Shown here piece after piece: positions 24,211 through 31,007 of a DNA stretch of 31,007 nucleotides. Source of the DNA: Microbacterium sp. (GTDB lineage: Bacteria > Actinomycetota > Actinomycetes > Actinomycetales > Microbacteriaceae); NCBI GenBank assembly GCA_003524435.1, contig DQHP01000098.1, positions 1 through 31,007 on the forward strand, in the 5' to 3' direction. The position numbers and the translations under genes were made by a program. Numbering within the stretch: position 1 is the first letter of the stretch; each line of letters starts with the position of its first letter. A model generated the notes under the pieces. It searched no databases. It was not told the DNA's origin and saw only the letters and a list, made by a program, of their open reading frames with translations.

Positions 24211-24287
24211 AACTGCGGTCAGCGGGCACGGAGTAGCCTACCTTCCGCTCATGTGGATCTTCGGAGAGCGCGCCCAGCGGCTCGCTT

Positions 24288-25586
24288 CTACTGCCCGCGC
24301 AGCGTCGGAATGACGCCGGTATGTGCCGCGTCGATATTCTCGCGCCACGACCGCGACTGCCCGGCGCGCAGCGCGCACAACACGAGCATGAACCACCCTG
24401 CACCCACGAGCGTGAAGCTCTCAAACATCGAATCCACGGCGAGGGTGACGAGCACGAGCGGCGTCCAGGCATAGACCACGGACTTGCGCACGCTGGCCAC
24501 CAACCACGAGCGGATAAGCGCCACGCCGCCGAGCACCAGGAACAGCAACAGTCCTGCGATGCCCAACTGCAGCAGCACGTCGAAGTACGAGTTCAACGCC
24601 GTCTCATGCCGGTCGTTGAGTAAGAAGTTGATGTAGGTGAACGGGTACTCGCCGCGTTGCCAGGACCCGAACCAGCCCCAACCTTGGAAGGGCTTGATCG
24701 CGACGAAATCAAGGATCTGATTCCACAAATCAGCGCGGGTCGAGAAGTCAGAGCCCGCACCCATCCACGCGATGATCGGATGCCGGAGGGCAAACGCCAC
24801 GATGAGTGACGCGGCGGCGGCAGCTCCCAGCATCCACTGCACGAGATTTCGTCTGGCGGCTGATGTGTGTCGAACGATGGTGAGCGCACCCGTCACAATG
24901 CCGACGACAACTGCCAGCACCAGCACTGTCGGCGACGCCGACAGCAGCGCGAGGAACCCTGCAAGCGCGATGGAAGGCACGGCAACCGGTGCGATCACCG
25001 ATTGGGTGCGCCACTCGATCACGAAAGTGATCAAGGCGATGACAGCGATGAAACCCAGCATGTTTCGTGTGCCGAAAATGCCTTGGACCGGTCCTCCCAG
25101 CGCAAGGTTTCCCTCGATATCAAGGAAAACGATCGGCAGATCGATCAGGATTCCCGAGAAGATCTCGGCGGCAAGCGAGATCGCCAACAGTACGCGCAGC
25201 GTGTCACCGATCGCACGCACCGTCTGCAGTGTGTCTCGAAGGTGGCCCACCGCGATCGCCAGGAATGTGAACGCGAACGTCCATGCCCATGAGATCAGAG
25301 TTTCTGAGCGATCCGTTGACCAGAACACGCTGATGAGCGCCAGCAAGAGAAACGCCAGGAGGGAGACGGGCGCGAAACGCAGAAGCGACAACTCCGCGCG
25401 CCGGACGTACAAGATGGCTGCACCCAGCACGCACAGCAGCAAGATGATCGTGGCGAACGTGACCGACGACGCCATCCGCACGATGAGGAAAGATCCGAAC
25501 GCAGCACCCAAGACTGCCAGCGTGTACGCGCGCGCCATCTCGACAGAATCGAGCAGCCGGATCATGCCAGCACGGACCGGCGTCAT
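24288..25586 (-). CDS. O-antigen ligase/polymerase-like membrane protein, copy B
   Basis: This 432-residue polytopic membrane protein has about ten to twelve hydrophobic helices. The central part GPVQGIFGTRNMLGFIAV and a periplasmic-type loop with RADLWNQILDFVAIKPF and HETALNSYFDVLLQLGIAG follow the Wzy/WaaL (Wzy_C) pattern. The last motif usually has His-Asn just before the LD pair. Here the His sits two residues earlier, so it may be a modified active site. It is a tandem paralogue of the gene directly upstream, with which it overlaps by ATGA. It could polymerise repeat units or attach a finished glycan outside the membrane. Which of the two cannot be decided from the sequence. Confidence 0.85.
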   Translation of the reverse strand: MTPVRAGMIRLLDSVEMARAYTLAVLGAAFGSFLIVRMASSVTFATIILLLCVLGAAILYVRRAELSLLRFAPVSLLAFLLLALISVFWSTDRSETLISWAWTFAFTFLAIAVGHLRDTLQTVRAIGDTLRVLLAISLAAEIFSGILIDLPIVFLDIEGNLALGGPVQGIFGTRNMLGFIAVIALITFVIEWRTQSVIAPVAVPSIALAGFLALLSASPTVLVLAVVVGIVTGALTIVRHTSAARRNLVQWMLGAAAAASLIVAFALRHPIIAWMGAGSDFSTRADLWNQILDFVAIKPFQGWGWFGSWQRGEYPFTYINFLLNDRHETALNSYFDVLLQLGIAGLLLFLVLGGVALIRSWLVASVRKSVVYAWTPLVLVTLAVDSMFESFTLVGAGWFMLVLCALRAGQSRSWRENIDAAHTGVIPTLRGQ

Positions 25587-27004
25587 GGCACCCGTCGGGG
25601 CTCGTGGCCGCGTTCAGTGACCCGGGCCTGCTCGCTGAGACCGACACCGACAAGCGGTACCGACTTCACTTTGAACGACAGCAAGATCAACAACAGCCAG
25701 CCCCACAGCATGATCGGTGTCGACTCGGCGAGCCCCTGCACGAGCAGGATGACGGTGAACAGCAGCGGCAGAATCGTCAGCGACGAATACGGTCGGTCTG
25801 CGCGCAAATCCCAGCGGGGACGATCCGCCGCGAAGAACCACGCGCGCCACAGCAGCGTCAGGTAGGCAATTGCCATCAGCACGAGCCCCACAACGCCGAG
25901 TTGCATCAGCACGTCGAGCCACATGTTGTGGGCGTGGAAAACCGTTATGTGGTGATCGGTGATCCACTCGTCGAACGACGGATCGGAGGGGATCCATGGG
26001 CTCGAGAAGCCATTTCCGAAGATCGGATGCGTCGCAGCGCGTTCGAGGACCTTGGTCCAGATGAGGTCAGTGCGTCCGGTGAGGTCGGCGCTGCGGCCCA
26101 GGGCCTCAAGCAGTGGCTTGTGCAATACGGCGACGGCCGCAACCACGACAATGACGATTCCGCCGCAGATCATGTAGATGCGGGCGCGAATCCGGGGCGT
26201 GCGAGCACGACGGATCAAAAGTGCCACGACGAACACGATGGCAGCAGCGAGAGCGCAGACGTAGGCCGTGGCCGACGACGCACGCACCATCAAATACGCG
26301 GCCAGCAGAGTCCACAGCACAAGTGTGGTGCGCCAGCGAGCGCGGGCAGCAAAGCTCACGCCGAAAGTGACGATGGCGAAAAGGCTCACGATCGCCAGAA
26401 GATTTGAGTTGCCGACGATTCCCTGAATACGCCCGCCATCAACGAAATTGTCACGCACCCAGTACCAATGCGCATCGATCTTTCCATCGGGTAAGTCTGC
26501 AAAGAAAGGCAACAGCGGGCGGTGGAGCACGAGCGATACCCACAGCTCGATCGCCAGCGACAGCCCGATAATCCATTTGAAAGCGGATGCCAGGGCGCGC
26601 ACAATCTCGCGCCAGCTCAGTGCGTACGCGATGAGAAGGGCGTTCACCGTGACTGCGGCGAGTAGTACCCAGGTGATGATCGTCGGGAACCGCCACTGCG
26701 ACCACGCGACAGATATCAGGGCGAGACTTACGTATCCCAACGCCACCCACGGCAGGCGCCGCCAGGGGAACGGATGTGGATCCGCGCGGGCGATCATCGG
26801 AACACCGATCGCCACGGCAGCCAGCGTGAGCAGGATCATGACCACGCCGGCACCCAATTCGCCGACGAGGTTGTAAACCGCAGCGTGAGCAAAGGCGACG
26901 ATAAAAACCACAATTGCGTACGCGCGCAACAAGATATGCCCCGTCGACTCGCGCTCCGGCGCGGTGGGCGGGGCTGTCACGGGATGCTTCGTGTACTGCG
27001 CCAT
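25583..27004 (-). CDS. O-antigen ligase/polymerase-like membrane protein, copy A
   Basis: This 473-residue polytopic membrane protein of the Wzy/WaaL type has about twelve helices. It has GRIQGIVGNSNLLAIVSLF in the middle and, near the C-terminus, the outer loop RTDLIWTKVLERAATHPIFG followed by HAHNMWLDVLMQLGVVG with the full HNxxLD pattern. The protein begins at the ATG at 27004, because TAGCCT lies exactly 7 nt upstream; an in-frame start 30 nt earlier would sit inside that promoter. It is the first gene of a minus-strand pair. The C-terminal 30 residues or so are hydrophilic. It would act on undecaprenyl-linked glycans outside the membrane. Confidence 0.87.
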   Translation of the reverse strand: MAQYTKHPVTAPPTAPERESTGHILLRAYAIVVFIVAFAHAAVYNLVGELGAGVVMILLTLAAVAIGVPMIARADPHPFPWRRLPWVALGYVSLALISVAWSQWRFPTIITWVLLAAVTVNALLIAYALSWREIVRALASAFKWIIGLSLAIELWVSLVLHRPLLPFFADLPDGKIDAHWYWVRDNFVDGGRIQGIVGNSNLLAIVSLFAIVTFGVSFAARARWRTTLVLWTLLAAYLMVRASSATAYVCALAAAIVFVVALLIRRARTPRIRARIYMICGGIVIVVVAAVAVLHKPLLEALGRSADLTGRTDLIWTKVLERAATHPIFGNGFSSPWIPSDPSFDEWITDHHITVFHAHNMWLDVLMQLGVVGLVLMAIAYLTLLWRAWFFAADRPRWDLRADRPYSSLTILPLLFTVILLVQGLAESTPIMLWGWLLLILLSFKVKSVPLVGVGLSEQARVTERGHEPRRVP

Positions 27005-27011
27005 CTCGTTC

Positions 27012-27017
27012 AGGCTA
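27012..27017 (-). promoter_or_regulatory. -10-like hexamer TAGCCT before the ligase/polymerase pair
   Basis: On the minus strand the hexamer ends 7 nt before the ATG at 27004, which decides that start over the in-frame alternative 30 nt upstream. No Shine-Dalgarno site is visible. Confidence 0.45.
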
Positions 27018-27112
27018 CCGCGCCAAGCCTCCATATCGCTGTGTCACGATCGTGAGGCCGCGATGTGAGTCTTGAGTGCTGTGCGGCGATTCGCGGAGTT
27101 GGGCAGAATCGC

Positions 27113-27118
27113 TACGCT
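27113..27118 (+). promoter_or_regulatory. manA: -10-like hexamer TACGCT before manA
   Basis: The hexamer ends 6 nt before the ATG at 27125 with no Shine-Dalgarno site between. The 120-bp divergent region up to the ligase gene holds both promoters and nothing else that I can identify. Confidence 0.45.
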
Positions 27119-27124
27119 GGGGCC

Positions 27125-28258
27125 ATGCTTCTGAGCCTGTCGAACGTGCCTCGTGACTATGCCTGGGGATCTTCTTCCCTTCTTGCCGAGCTGGAAGGGC
27201 GGGTGCCGACAGGCGCACCCGAAGCCGAGGTGTGGTTCGGCGATCACCCTGGCGATCCTGCCGACGTCGACGGTGGCTCGACCCTGGATGCTGTCACCGG
27301 CGGCACATTGCCATACCTGTTGAAGCTTCTGGCTGCCGCTGACCCGCTTTCGATCCAGGTGCATCCCACCATCGATCAGGCACGTGACGGCTGGGAGCGT
27401 GAGAGTGCGCTGGCCGCCGATGACCCCACGCGCAATTACCGCGATGACAACCACAAGCCCGAACTGATCGTCGCGCTCAGCGACCGCTTCGAGGCGCTGA
27501 GCGGTTTGCGGCCGGTTGCCGATACCCAGCGACTGCTGGCGGTGCTGGGGGAGTCACCGGGAGTCGTCGAGCTGCGAGAGCGGTTGAGCGGTGCCGGTGG
27601 ATCGGCGGATGCGGATGCGCTGCGCGATGTGCTGGGCTGGCTGCTTTCGGGAACGGCGCAGGCTGCCGTCGACGACATCATCGCGGCGGTTATTGCCGCC
27701 ACCTCGGAGGAGTTCGCTGCGGAGCTTGCGGCTGTGCGCGCGATCGCCGAGCGCAACGCGGGCGATCCCGGTGTCGTCGTCGCACTGCTGATGAACTTCA
27801 TCGTGCTCGCACGCGGCGAAGGTATCTTCCTGCGCGCCGGCCTTCTGCACGCCTACGTGTCCGGACTCGGAGTTGAGATCATGGCGGCGAGTGACAATGT
27901 GCTGCGCGGGGGACTCACTCCGAAGCACATTGACGTACCCGAATTGCTTTCAGTTCTCGACACGACGCCTTCCGTGGTGCCAGTGATGCATCCCGCGGCA
28001 TCCGACGCGGTGACGTCGTACGAGGTTGATGTGCCTGACTTCGCGCTTCGACGCGTGACGCTCACGGGGGAGCCGGTATCAGTCGACGTGACGGGCCCCA
28101 CCATGGTGCTCTCGACCGGTGGCGATGTCGCGGTTTCTGGGGCGGATGCTGAGGCGCTCGCCGTACCCGTCGGCGCAGTGGTCTTCGCATCTGTGGAGGA
28201 GACTTCGCTGGAACTCACCGGAACGGGAGAGGCTTTCATCGCCGAGCCCGGACGCTGA
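27125..28258 (+). CDS. manA: Mannose-6-phosphate isomerase, class I
   Basis: This 377-residue zinc enzyme interconverts mannose-6-phosphate and fructose-6-phosphate, and so supplies mannose for GDP-mannose and wall glycans. Visible landmarks are NVPRDYAWGS at the start, SIQVHP (76-81), which holds the zinc ligands Gln78 and His80, DNHKPELIVAL (108-118) with the third ligand Glu113, and AGLLHAYVSGLGVEIMAASDNVLRGGLTPKH, which holds the catalytic region and the fourth ligand His. The ATG at 27125 has TACGCT 6 nt upstream and no Shine-Dalgarno site. It is divergent from the ligase pair, with 120 bp between them. Confidence 0.95.
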   Translation: MLLSLSNVPRDYAWGSSSLLAELEGRVPTGAPEAEVWFGDHPGDPADVDGGSTLDAVTGGTLPYLLKLLAAADPLSIQVHPTIDQARDGWERESALAADDPTRNYRDDNHKPELIVALSDRFEALSGLRPVADTQRLLAVLGESPGVVELRERLSGAGGSADADALRDVLGWLLSGTAQAAVDDIIAAVIAATSEEFAAELAAVRAIAERNAGDPGVVVALLMNFIVLARGEGIFLRAGLLHAYVSGLGVEIMAASDNVLRGGLTPKHIDVPELLSVLDTTPSVVPVMHPAASDAVTSYEVDVPDFALRRVTLTGEPVSVDVTGPTMVLSTGGDVAVSGADAEALAVPVGAVVFASVEETSLELTGTGEAFIAEPGR

Positions 28259-28339
28259 GTGGAGATCTGGCGGTGCAACTCTGTCTCTGAGTAGCTCAAT
28301 GAGTCGGTAATTTCTTTCGGATAAAGTTTCGAATAAGTC

Positions 28340-28369
28340 TTGTCAAGATTAGAACATGCGTGCTAATCT
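28340..28369 (+). promoter_or_regulatory. Promoter of the DUF222/HNH gene
   Basis: TTGTCA at 28340-28345 and TAATCT at 28364-28369 are separated by 18 bp, a good sigma-70-type (SigA) match. The hexamer ends 6 nt before the ATG at 28376, so transcription should start at or next to the start codon. An imperfect direct repeat (TTTCGGATAA, TTTCGAATAA; 12-bp period, 28315-28336) lies just upstream. Confidence 0.65.
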
Positions 28370-28371
28370 TG
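28344..28371. promoter_or_regulatory. Perfect inverted repeat over the DUF222/HNH promoter, likely operator
   Basis: CAAGATTAG (28344-28352) and CTAATCTTG (28363-28371) are perfect 9-bp inverted arms around a 10-bp spacer. The right arm contains the -10 hexamer TAATCT and the left arm starts at the end of the -35. A dimeric protein bound here would block the promoter. There is no gene for a nearby regulator other than whiB2 and the DUF222 protein itself, so the binder is unknown. Confidence 0.6.
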
Positions 28372-28375
28372 GGGT

Positions 28376-29740
28376 ATGTCCACGTTGACCGCTCCCGCAT
28401 CGCCACTCATGGCGCTGCGGCGCATGTCTGAGTGGAGCGAGATTCAGGCTGAAAAGTCGCGACTCCATGCACGTGAGGCGGCGATCCTTAATGCCGCATT
28501 TACCGAGGCGCTTGACGAGCGCGAGGGGCGCACTGGCACCGACGATATGCGCGACATTCCGGTGCGCTCGCTGATCGCAGAGTTCAGCGCAGTGGGGCGC
28601 ATCTCTTCGCGGACCATGGAGTCGACGATGTGGAACTCCTACGCGTTGGTGACGAATTTCCCCCTCACTTTTCAGGCGCTCGAGAGCGCAAAGATTAGCC
28701 CTACACATGCCCGCATCATCGTCGAGGCAGGTGCTCAGATTGCTGATCAAGCCGACCGCTTTGCCTATGAGCTGGCGGCCGTTGACTATGCGTCGGGTGA
28801 AAGCCCGAATCGTGTGAGAGCTGTGGCGCGAATGCTGGCGGCCAAGCATGGTGGGGTCACAGTTGCCGACAAGCGGAAAAAGGCGCATGAAGAGCGCCGT
28901 GTCTGGGTCGACGACTACGACGATGGTTCCGCTGTTCTGCATGTGCTGACATCCGCAGTGCTCGCGCACGCCGCTTTGGACCGAGCGAACCAGCTTGCTC
29001 GTCTTGCGCGTGATCCGAACTCTTCTGAAGCTCGTCCGGTTTTAGGCGACGTTGAGATGTCTCCCGTCGCAGGTGAAGACGACACACTTATCCCCGAGCA
29101 AGACGTGCAAGATTCGGCAGGTGTCGGGTTCGGTATCGCGGCACCCAACGAAGATCCCCGCACGATGGATCAGGCACGTGCTGACGTTGTCATGGACCTG
29201 CTGTTGGCCGCGTCTGCAGAAACTGTGCAGGCTGCCGGGGCCGAGGCGATTCAGGGGCGCGTCCAGGTCACTCTTCCGGCGGCGGTATTGGCGGGGGCAT
29301 CTGACGCTCCGGCTGATCTGTTCGGATGCGGTCCGGTTGATGCCAGCATCGCTCGAGAGATCGCCGGGCTGGCACCCGGATGGGACCGGCTATACCTGGA
29401 CGAGTATTCGGGGGTCGTCACGGCAACTGACCGTTATCGACCAACCTCCGAGATGCGACGTTTTCTGCGAGCACGGGATGGGCGATGCCGGTTCCCGGGT
29501 TGCGCTGCCTCCACATGGAAATGCGATCTCGATCACAACGAAGAACACAGCAGGGGTGGGGCCACTTCCTGCGACAACCTCGGTCATCTATGTCGGCGGC
29601 ATCATTCGCTGAAGCATCCAGATCTCGCCCCCGAGTATCGTTGGAAGGCCCGGCAATTGTCCGGTGGAAGAATCGAATGGACTAGTCCGCACGGGCAGAT
29701 GTTTGTGGATCATCCACAACCCAGGGTGCAGTTCTCCTGA
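28376..29740 (+). CDS. DUF222 and HNH endonuclease domain protein (13E12-repeat type)
   Basis: This 454-residue protein has an N-terminal DUF222 region (about 10-330, largely helical) and a C-terminal HNH nuclease domain. RDGRCRFPGC opens the domain, LDHNEEHSRGG holds the HNH His pair region, and NLGHLCRRHHSLKH ends it, with a Cys pair that probably binds zinc. Such proteins are multi-copy in actinobacterial genomes, and their function is not settled; selfish or mobile behaviour has been suspected. The ATG at 28376 is preceded by TAATCT 6 nt upstream and a TTGTCA -35, so it is probably leaderless. A perfect inverted repeat overlaps the promoter. The AT-rich upstream DNA differs from the surrounding genes. 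A hairpin follows the stop. Confidence 0.92.
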   Translation: MSTLTAPASPLMALRRMSEWSEIQAEKSRLHAREAAILNAAFTEALDEREGRTGTDDMRDIPVRSLIAEFSAVGRISSRTMESTMWNSYALVTNFPLTFQALESAKISPTHARIIVEAGAQIADQADRFAYELAAVDYASGESPNRVRAVARMLAAKHGGVTVADKRKKAHEERRVWVDDYDDGSAVLHVLTSAVLAHAALDRANQLARLARDPNSSEARPVLGDVEMSPVAGEDDTLIPEQDVQDSAGVGFGIAAPNEDPRTMDQARADVVMDLLLAASAETVQAAGAEAIQGRVQVTLPAAVLAGASDAPADLFGCGPVDASIAREIAGLAPGWDRLYLDEYSGVVTATDRYRPTSEMRRFLRARDGRCRFPGCAASTWKCDLDHNEEHSRGGATSCDNLGHLCRRHHSLKHPDLAPEYRWKARQLSGGRIEWTSPHGQMFVDHPQPRVQFS

Positions 29741-29795
29741 GTTCGTTCACGCTTCAGACCTACGTTGCTGCTGCGACACGCCGTGCGCTCTCGAT

Positions 29796-29822
29796 AAACC
29801 TTCAATGACCTATTGAGGGTTT
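29796..29822 (+). terminator. Hairpin after the DUF222/HNH gene
   Basis: AAACCTTCAAT (29796-29806) pairs with ATTGAGGGTTT (29812-29822) over 11 bp with one G-U pair and a 5-nt loop. It ends in TTT and lies 56 nt after the stop codon and just before the whiB2 promoter. A terminator is likely. Confidence 0.6.
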
Positions 29823-29834
29823 ACTATCTGCGAC

Positions 29835-29863
29835 TTGACCAGAGCGAATGACACGGGTGTAAT
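29835..29863 (+). promoter_or_regulatory. Promoter of whiB2
   Basis: TTGACC (29835-29840) and TGTAAT (29858-29863) are 17 bp apart. The predicted start lies about 45 nt before the ATG, so unlike its neighbours this gene would have a leader with a Shine-Dalgarno site (AAGGAG). A shifted -10, TAATTA at 29860-29865, is an alternative with a 19-bp spacer. Confidence 0.5.
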
Positions 29864-29914
29864 TAAACGAAGCAAGGCCCGGCGGGGGGCAACTGTAAGG
29901 GCAAGGAGAGCGAC

Positions 29915-30232
29915 ATGACGGGTTACCGTTCCGACGTTCCCGAGAACTGGTTTATTGATCCGGTCAATCTCGGGGTTCCCGGGGTTAGGCGCGTCGAGCC
30001 TGATGACGACAGCACTCTGGCATGGCAGACCGATGCACTGTGTTCTCAGACTGATCCAGAGGCGTTCTTCCCTGAAAAGGGCGGATCGACTCGTGATGCA
30101 AAACGCATCTGCACATCGTGTGATGTCCGGGGTGAATGCCTCGAGTATGCATTGAACAACGACGAACGCTTTGGTATCTGGGGCGGTCTCAGCGAGCGCG
30201 AGCGTCGCAAGCTCAAGCGTCAAGCAAGCTGA
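29915..30232 (+). CDS. whiB2: WhiB-family iron-sulfur transcriptional regulator (WhiB2/WhmD type)
   Basis: This 105-residue regulator has the four cluster-binding cysteines at positions 43, 66, 69 and 75 (C-x22-C-x2-C-x5-C), then FGIWGG (86-91) and the basic tail SERERRKLKRQAS. The ERFGIWGGLSERERRKLK ending is the WhiB2/WhmD form, which in mycobacteria and streptomycetes controls septation and cell division through the housekeeping sigma factor. The first 35 residues are divergent and acidic. The ATG at 29915 has AAGGAG about 8 nt upstream, and a promoter with TTGACC as -35 lies at 29835-29863, giving a leader of about 45 nt. manA and a glycosyltransferase flank it, as in many actinobacteria. 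Confidence 0.95.
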   Translation: MTGYRSDVPENWFIDPVNLGVPGVRRVEPDDDSTLAWQTDALCSQTDPEAFFPEKGGSTRDAKRICTSCDVRGECLEYALNNDERFGIWGGLSERERRKLKRQAS

Positions 30233-30249
30233 ACGTTCATAGCTTCGCG

Positions 30250-30280
30250 GGCGCGCCGGGTGCACTGACTCCGGCGCGTC
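30250..30280 (+). terminator. GC-rich hairpin after whiB2
   Basis: CGCGCCGG (30252-30259) pairs perfectly with CCGGCGCG (30271-30278), and two more pairs extend the stem outward. The loop is 11 nt. There is no T-tract, as often in high-GC actinobacteria. It ends 11 nt before the next -10-like hexamer. Confidence 0.5.
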
Positions 30281-30291
30281 ATCCCAGAGCA

Positions 30292-30297
30292 TAGGCT
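30292..30297 (+). promoter_or_regulatory. -10-like hexamer TAGGCT before the right-end glycosyltransferase gene
   Basis: The hexamer ends 9 nt before the ATG at 30307, slightly further than in the other genes of this window. No -35 is clear. Confidence 0.3.
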
Positions 30298-30306
30298 GAC
30301 CAGGCC

Positions 30307-31007
30307 ATGCCAATCCGAGTTCATGCCATTATCGTTGCGCGCCCCGGTTCTACGTCCCGTGCGCAACTGCTGCGCACCATTGATGCGCTGACACTCCAGA
30401 CGCGTCGTCCGGACGCCGTTACGCTCGTCGTCTGCGGCGATGCACAGGCGGCGCGCTCGAGCGAAGCAGTCCGACAACTGGTCGAAAGCATTGTCGAAGC
30501 CCGGGGAAGCACGTCCTTCGCGGAAGCTATCGACCTGGCCCGCCCGCGCGTATCTGCAGACGCCGCAATCTGGCTCCTTGCACACGACACAGCCCCGCAT
30601 TCTCGGGCGCTGGAGCAGCTCGCTGGTGCTCTAGAGCGCGCGCCCTCGGCCGCCATCGCTGCACCGAAGCTCGTAAGTGCAGACAACGAGCGCGAAATTG
30701 TGTCGCTCGGCGTCACCATGACTGCACTCGGCCGCTCGCTCGAACTCTCCGCTGGCGAACTCGACCAGGGCCAACACGACGGTCAAGATGATGCCCTCGG
30801 TGCCGACATCCGCGGTGTCCTTATTCGCGCAGAAACGCGCAACCACCTGCGTCCGGACCCTGCGCTCGCTGGTGCCGACGAGGGCCTTGACCTTGGCGTG
30901 CGTGCACGTCTGGGCGGCGGTCGTGTAGTGCTCGCGCCCAATGCTCGCGTTTCAGTGCATCCCGATGGCCCCGCGGCACTTCCGCAGCACGAGTCGCGGC
31001 GCGCATA
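30307..31007 (+). CDS. Glycosyltransferase family 2 protein, 3' end outside window
   Basis: An open frame of 233 codons runs from the ATG at 30307 to the last base with no stop, so only the N-terminal part of the gene is visible. It begins with RVHAIIVARPGS, continues with LLRTIDALTLQTRRPDAVTLVV, and has the typical GT2 region AAIWLLAHDTAPHSRALEQL (86-105). The usual DD of the acidic motif is HD here, so metal binding may be weakened. It resembles the large GT2 proteins commonly found beside whiB2 in actinobacteria, which are over 1000 residues with membrane helices at the end. The start is supported by its spacing from TAGGCT at 30292-30297. No Shine-Dalgarno site is seen. The full function cannot be judged from this part. 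Confidence 0.82.
   Translation, partial: MPIRVHAIIVARPGSTSRAQLLRTIDALTLQTRRPDAVTLVVCGDAQAARSSEAVRQLVESIVEARGSTSFAEAIDLARPRVSADAAIWLLAHDTAPHSRALEQLAGALERAPSAAIAAPKLVSADNEREIVSLGVTMTALGRSLELSAGELDQGQHDGQDDALGADIRGVLIRAETRNHLRPDPALAGADEGLDLGVRARLGGGRVVLAPNARVSVHPDGPAALPQHESRRA

Noticed and set aside
24211..24287. Possible small gene in the gap between the ligase gene and glfT2
   Set aside because: Only 120 bp are free here, with a hairpin and a possible promoter, and no frame with a good start and codon use.
28315..28338. Direct repeat TTTCGGATAA / TTTCGAATAA as a phage or mobile-element attachment site
   Set aside because: It is too short and imperfect, and no integrase or matching copy is seen at the other end. 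It is mentioned only as part of the promoter region.

Overview
This window looks like a chromosomal stretch of a high-GC Gram-positive actinobacterium, most likely of the Microbacteriaceae (Microbacterium-like). The reasons are the high GC content, GTG starts, many ATGA/GTGA stop-start overlaps, a WhiB regulator, a DUF222/HNH (13E12-type) protein, and Mycobacteriales-type galactan genes with no mycolate genes nearby. The genus is inference. Almost everything is a cell-wall glycopolymer (teichuronic-acid-like or galactan-like) biosynthesis and export island. No stretch longer than 300 bases lacks a gene. I saw no rRNA, tRNA, CRISPR array, transposase or phage gene.

Left block (1-12113, continuing to 15483, + strand). 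A tightly coupled polycistron begins with a polytopic GT-C-like protein cut by the window edge, a Dpm1-like GT2 and a DUF2304 protein. It continues with a GT4, then an acetyltransferase, a DegT aminotransferase and a Gfo/Idh oxidoreductase that resemble WbpD, WbpE and WbpB. Next come a PglK/MsbA-like ABC flippase and a run of glycosyltransferases. A GT2 gene and an unusual GT-B-like gene each occur twice. A WecB/WbpI-type epimerase lies in the second copy of this module and appears to have its own promoter. With the UDP-sugar dehydrogenase further right, the window holds candidates for all five steps from UDP-GlcNAc to UDP-2,3-diacetamido-2,3-dideoxy-mannuronic acid.

Middle block (15462-20696). 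A minus-strand acyltransferase-3 (O-acetylase) gene sits tail-to-tail with the glycosyltransferase run and head-to-head with the UDP-sugar dehydrogenase gene. Then follow glf (UDP-galactopyranose mutase), wzm and wzt (ABC polysaccharide exporter).

Right-middle block (20693-27004, - strand). Two tandem O-antigen ligase/polymerase-like membrane proteins come first in the direction of transcription. After them are glfT2, a GlfT1-like GT2, and a membrane-anchored protein of unknown function with a Pro/Thr-rich linker. glf, the two galactofuranosyltransferases and Wzm/Wzt together form a galactofuran synthesis and export set.

Right end (27125-31007, + strand). manA is followed by a DUF222/HNH gene with a striking perfect palindrome over its promoter, a whiB2-type regulator, and a large GT2 gene that runs off the window.

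Two modes of expression show clearly. Genes inside operons overlap by 4 bp and use Shine-Dalgarno sites. Genes that open transcription units have a TANNNT -10-like hexamer only 6-8 nt before the start codon and little or no Shine-Dalgarno sequence, which suggests leaderless mRNAs.
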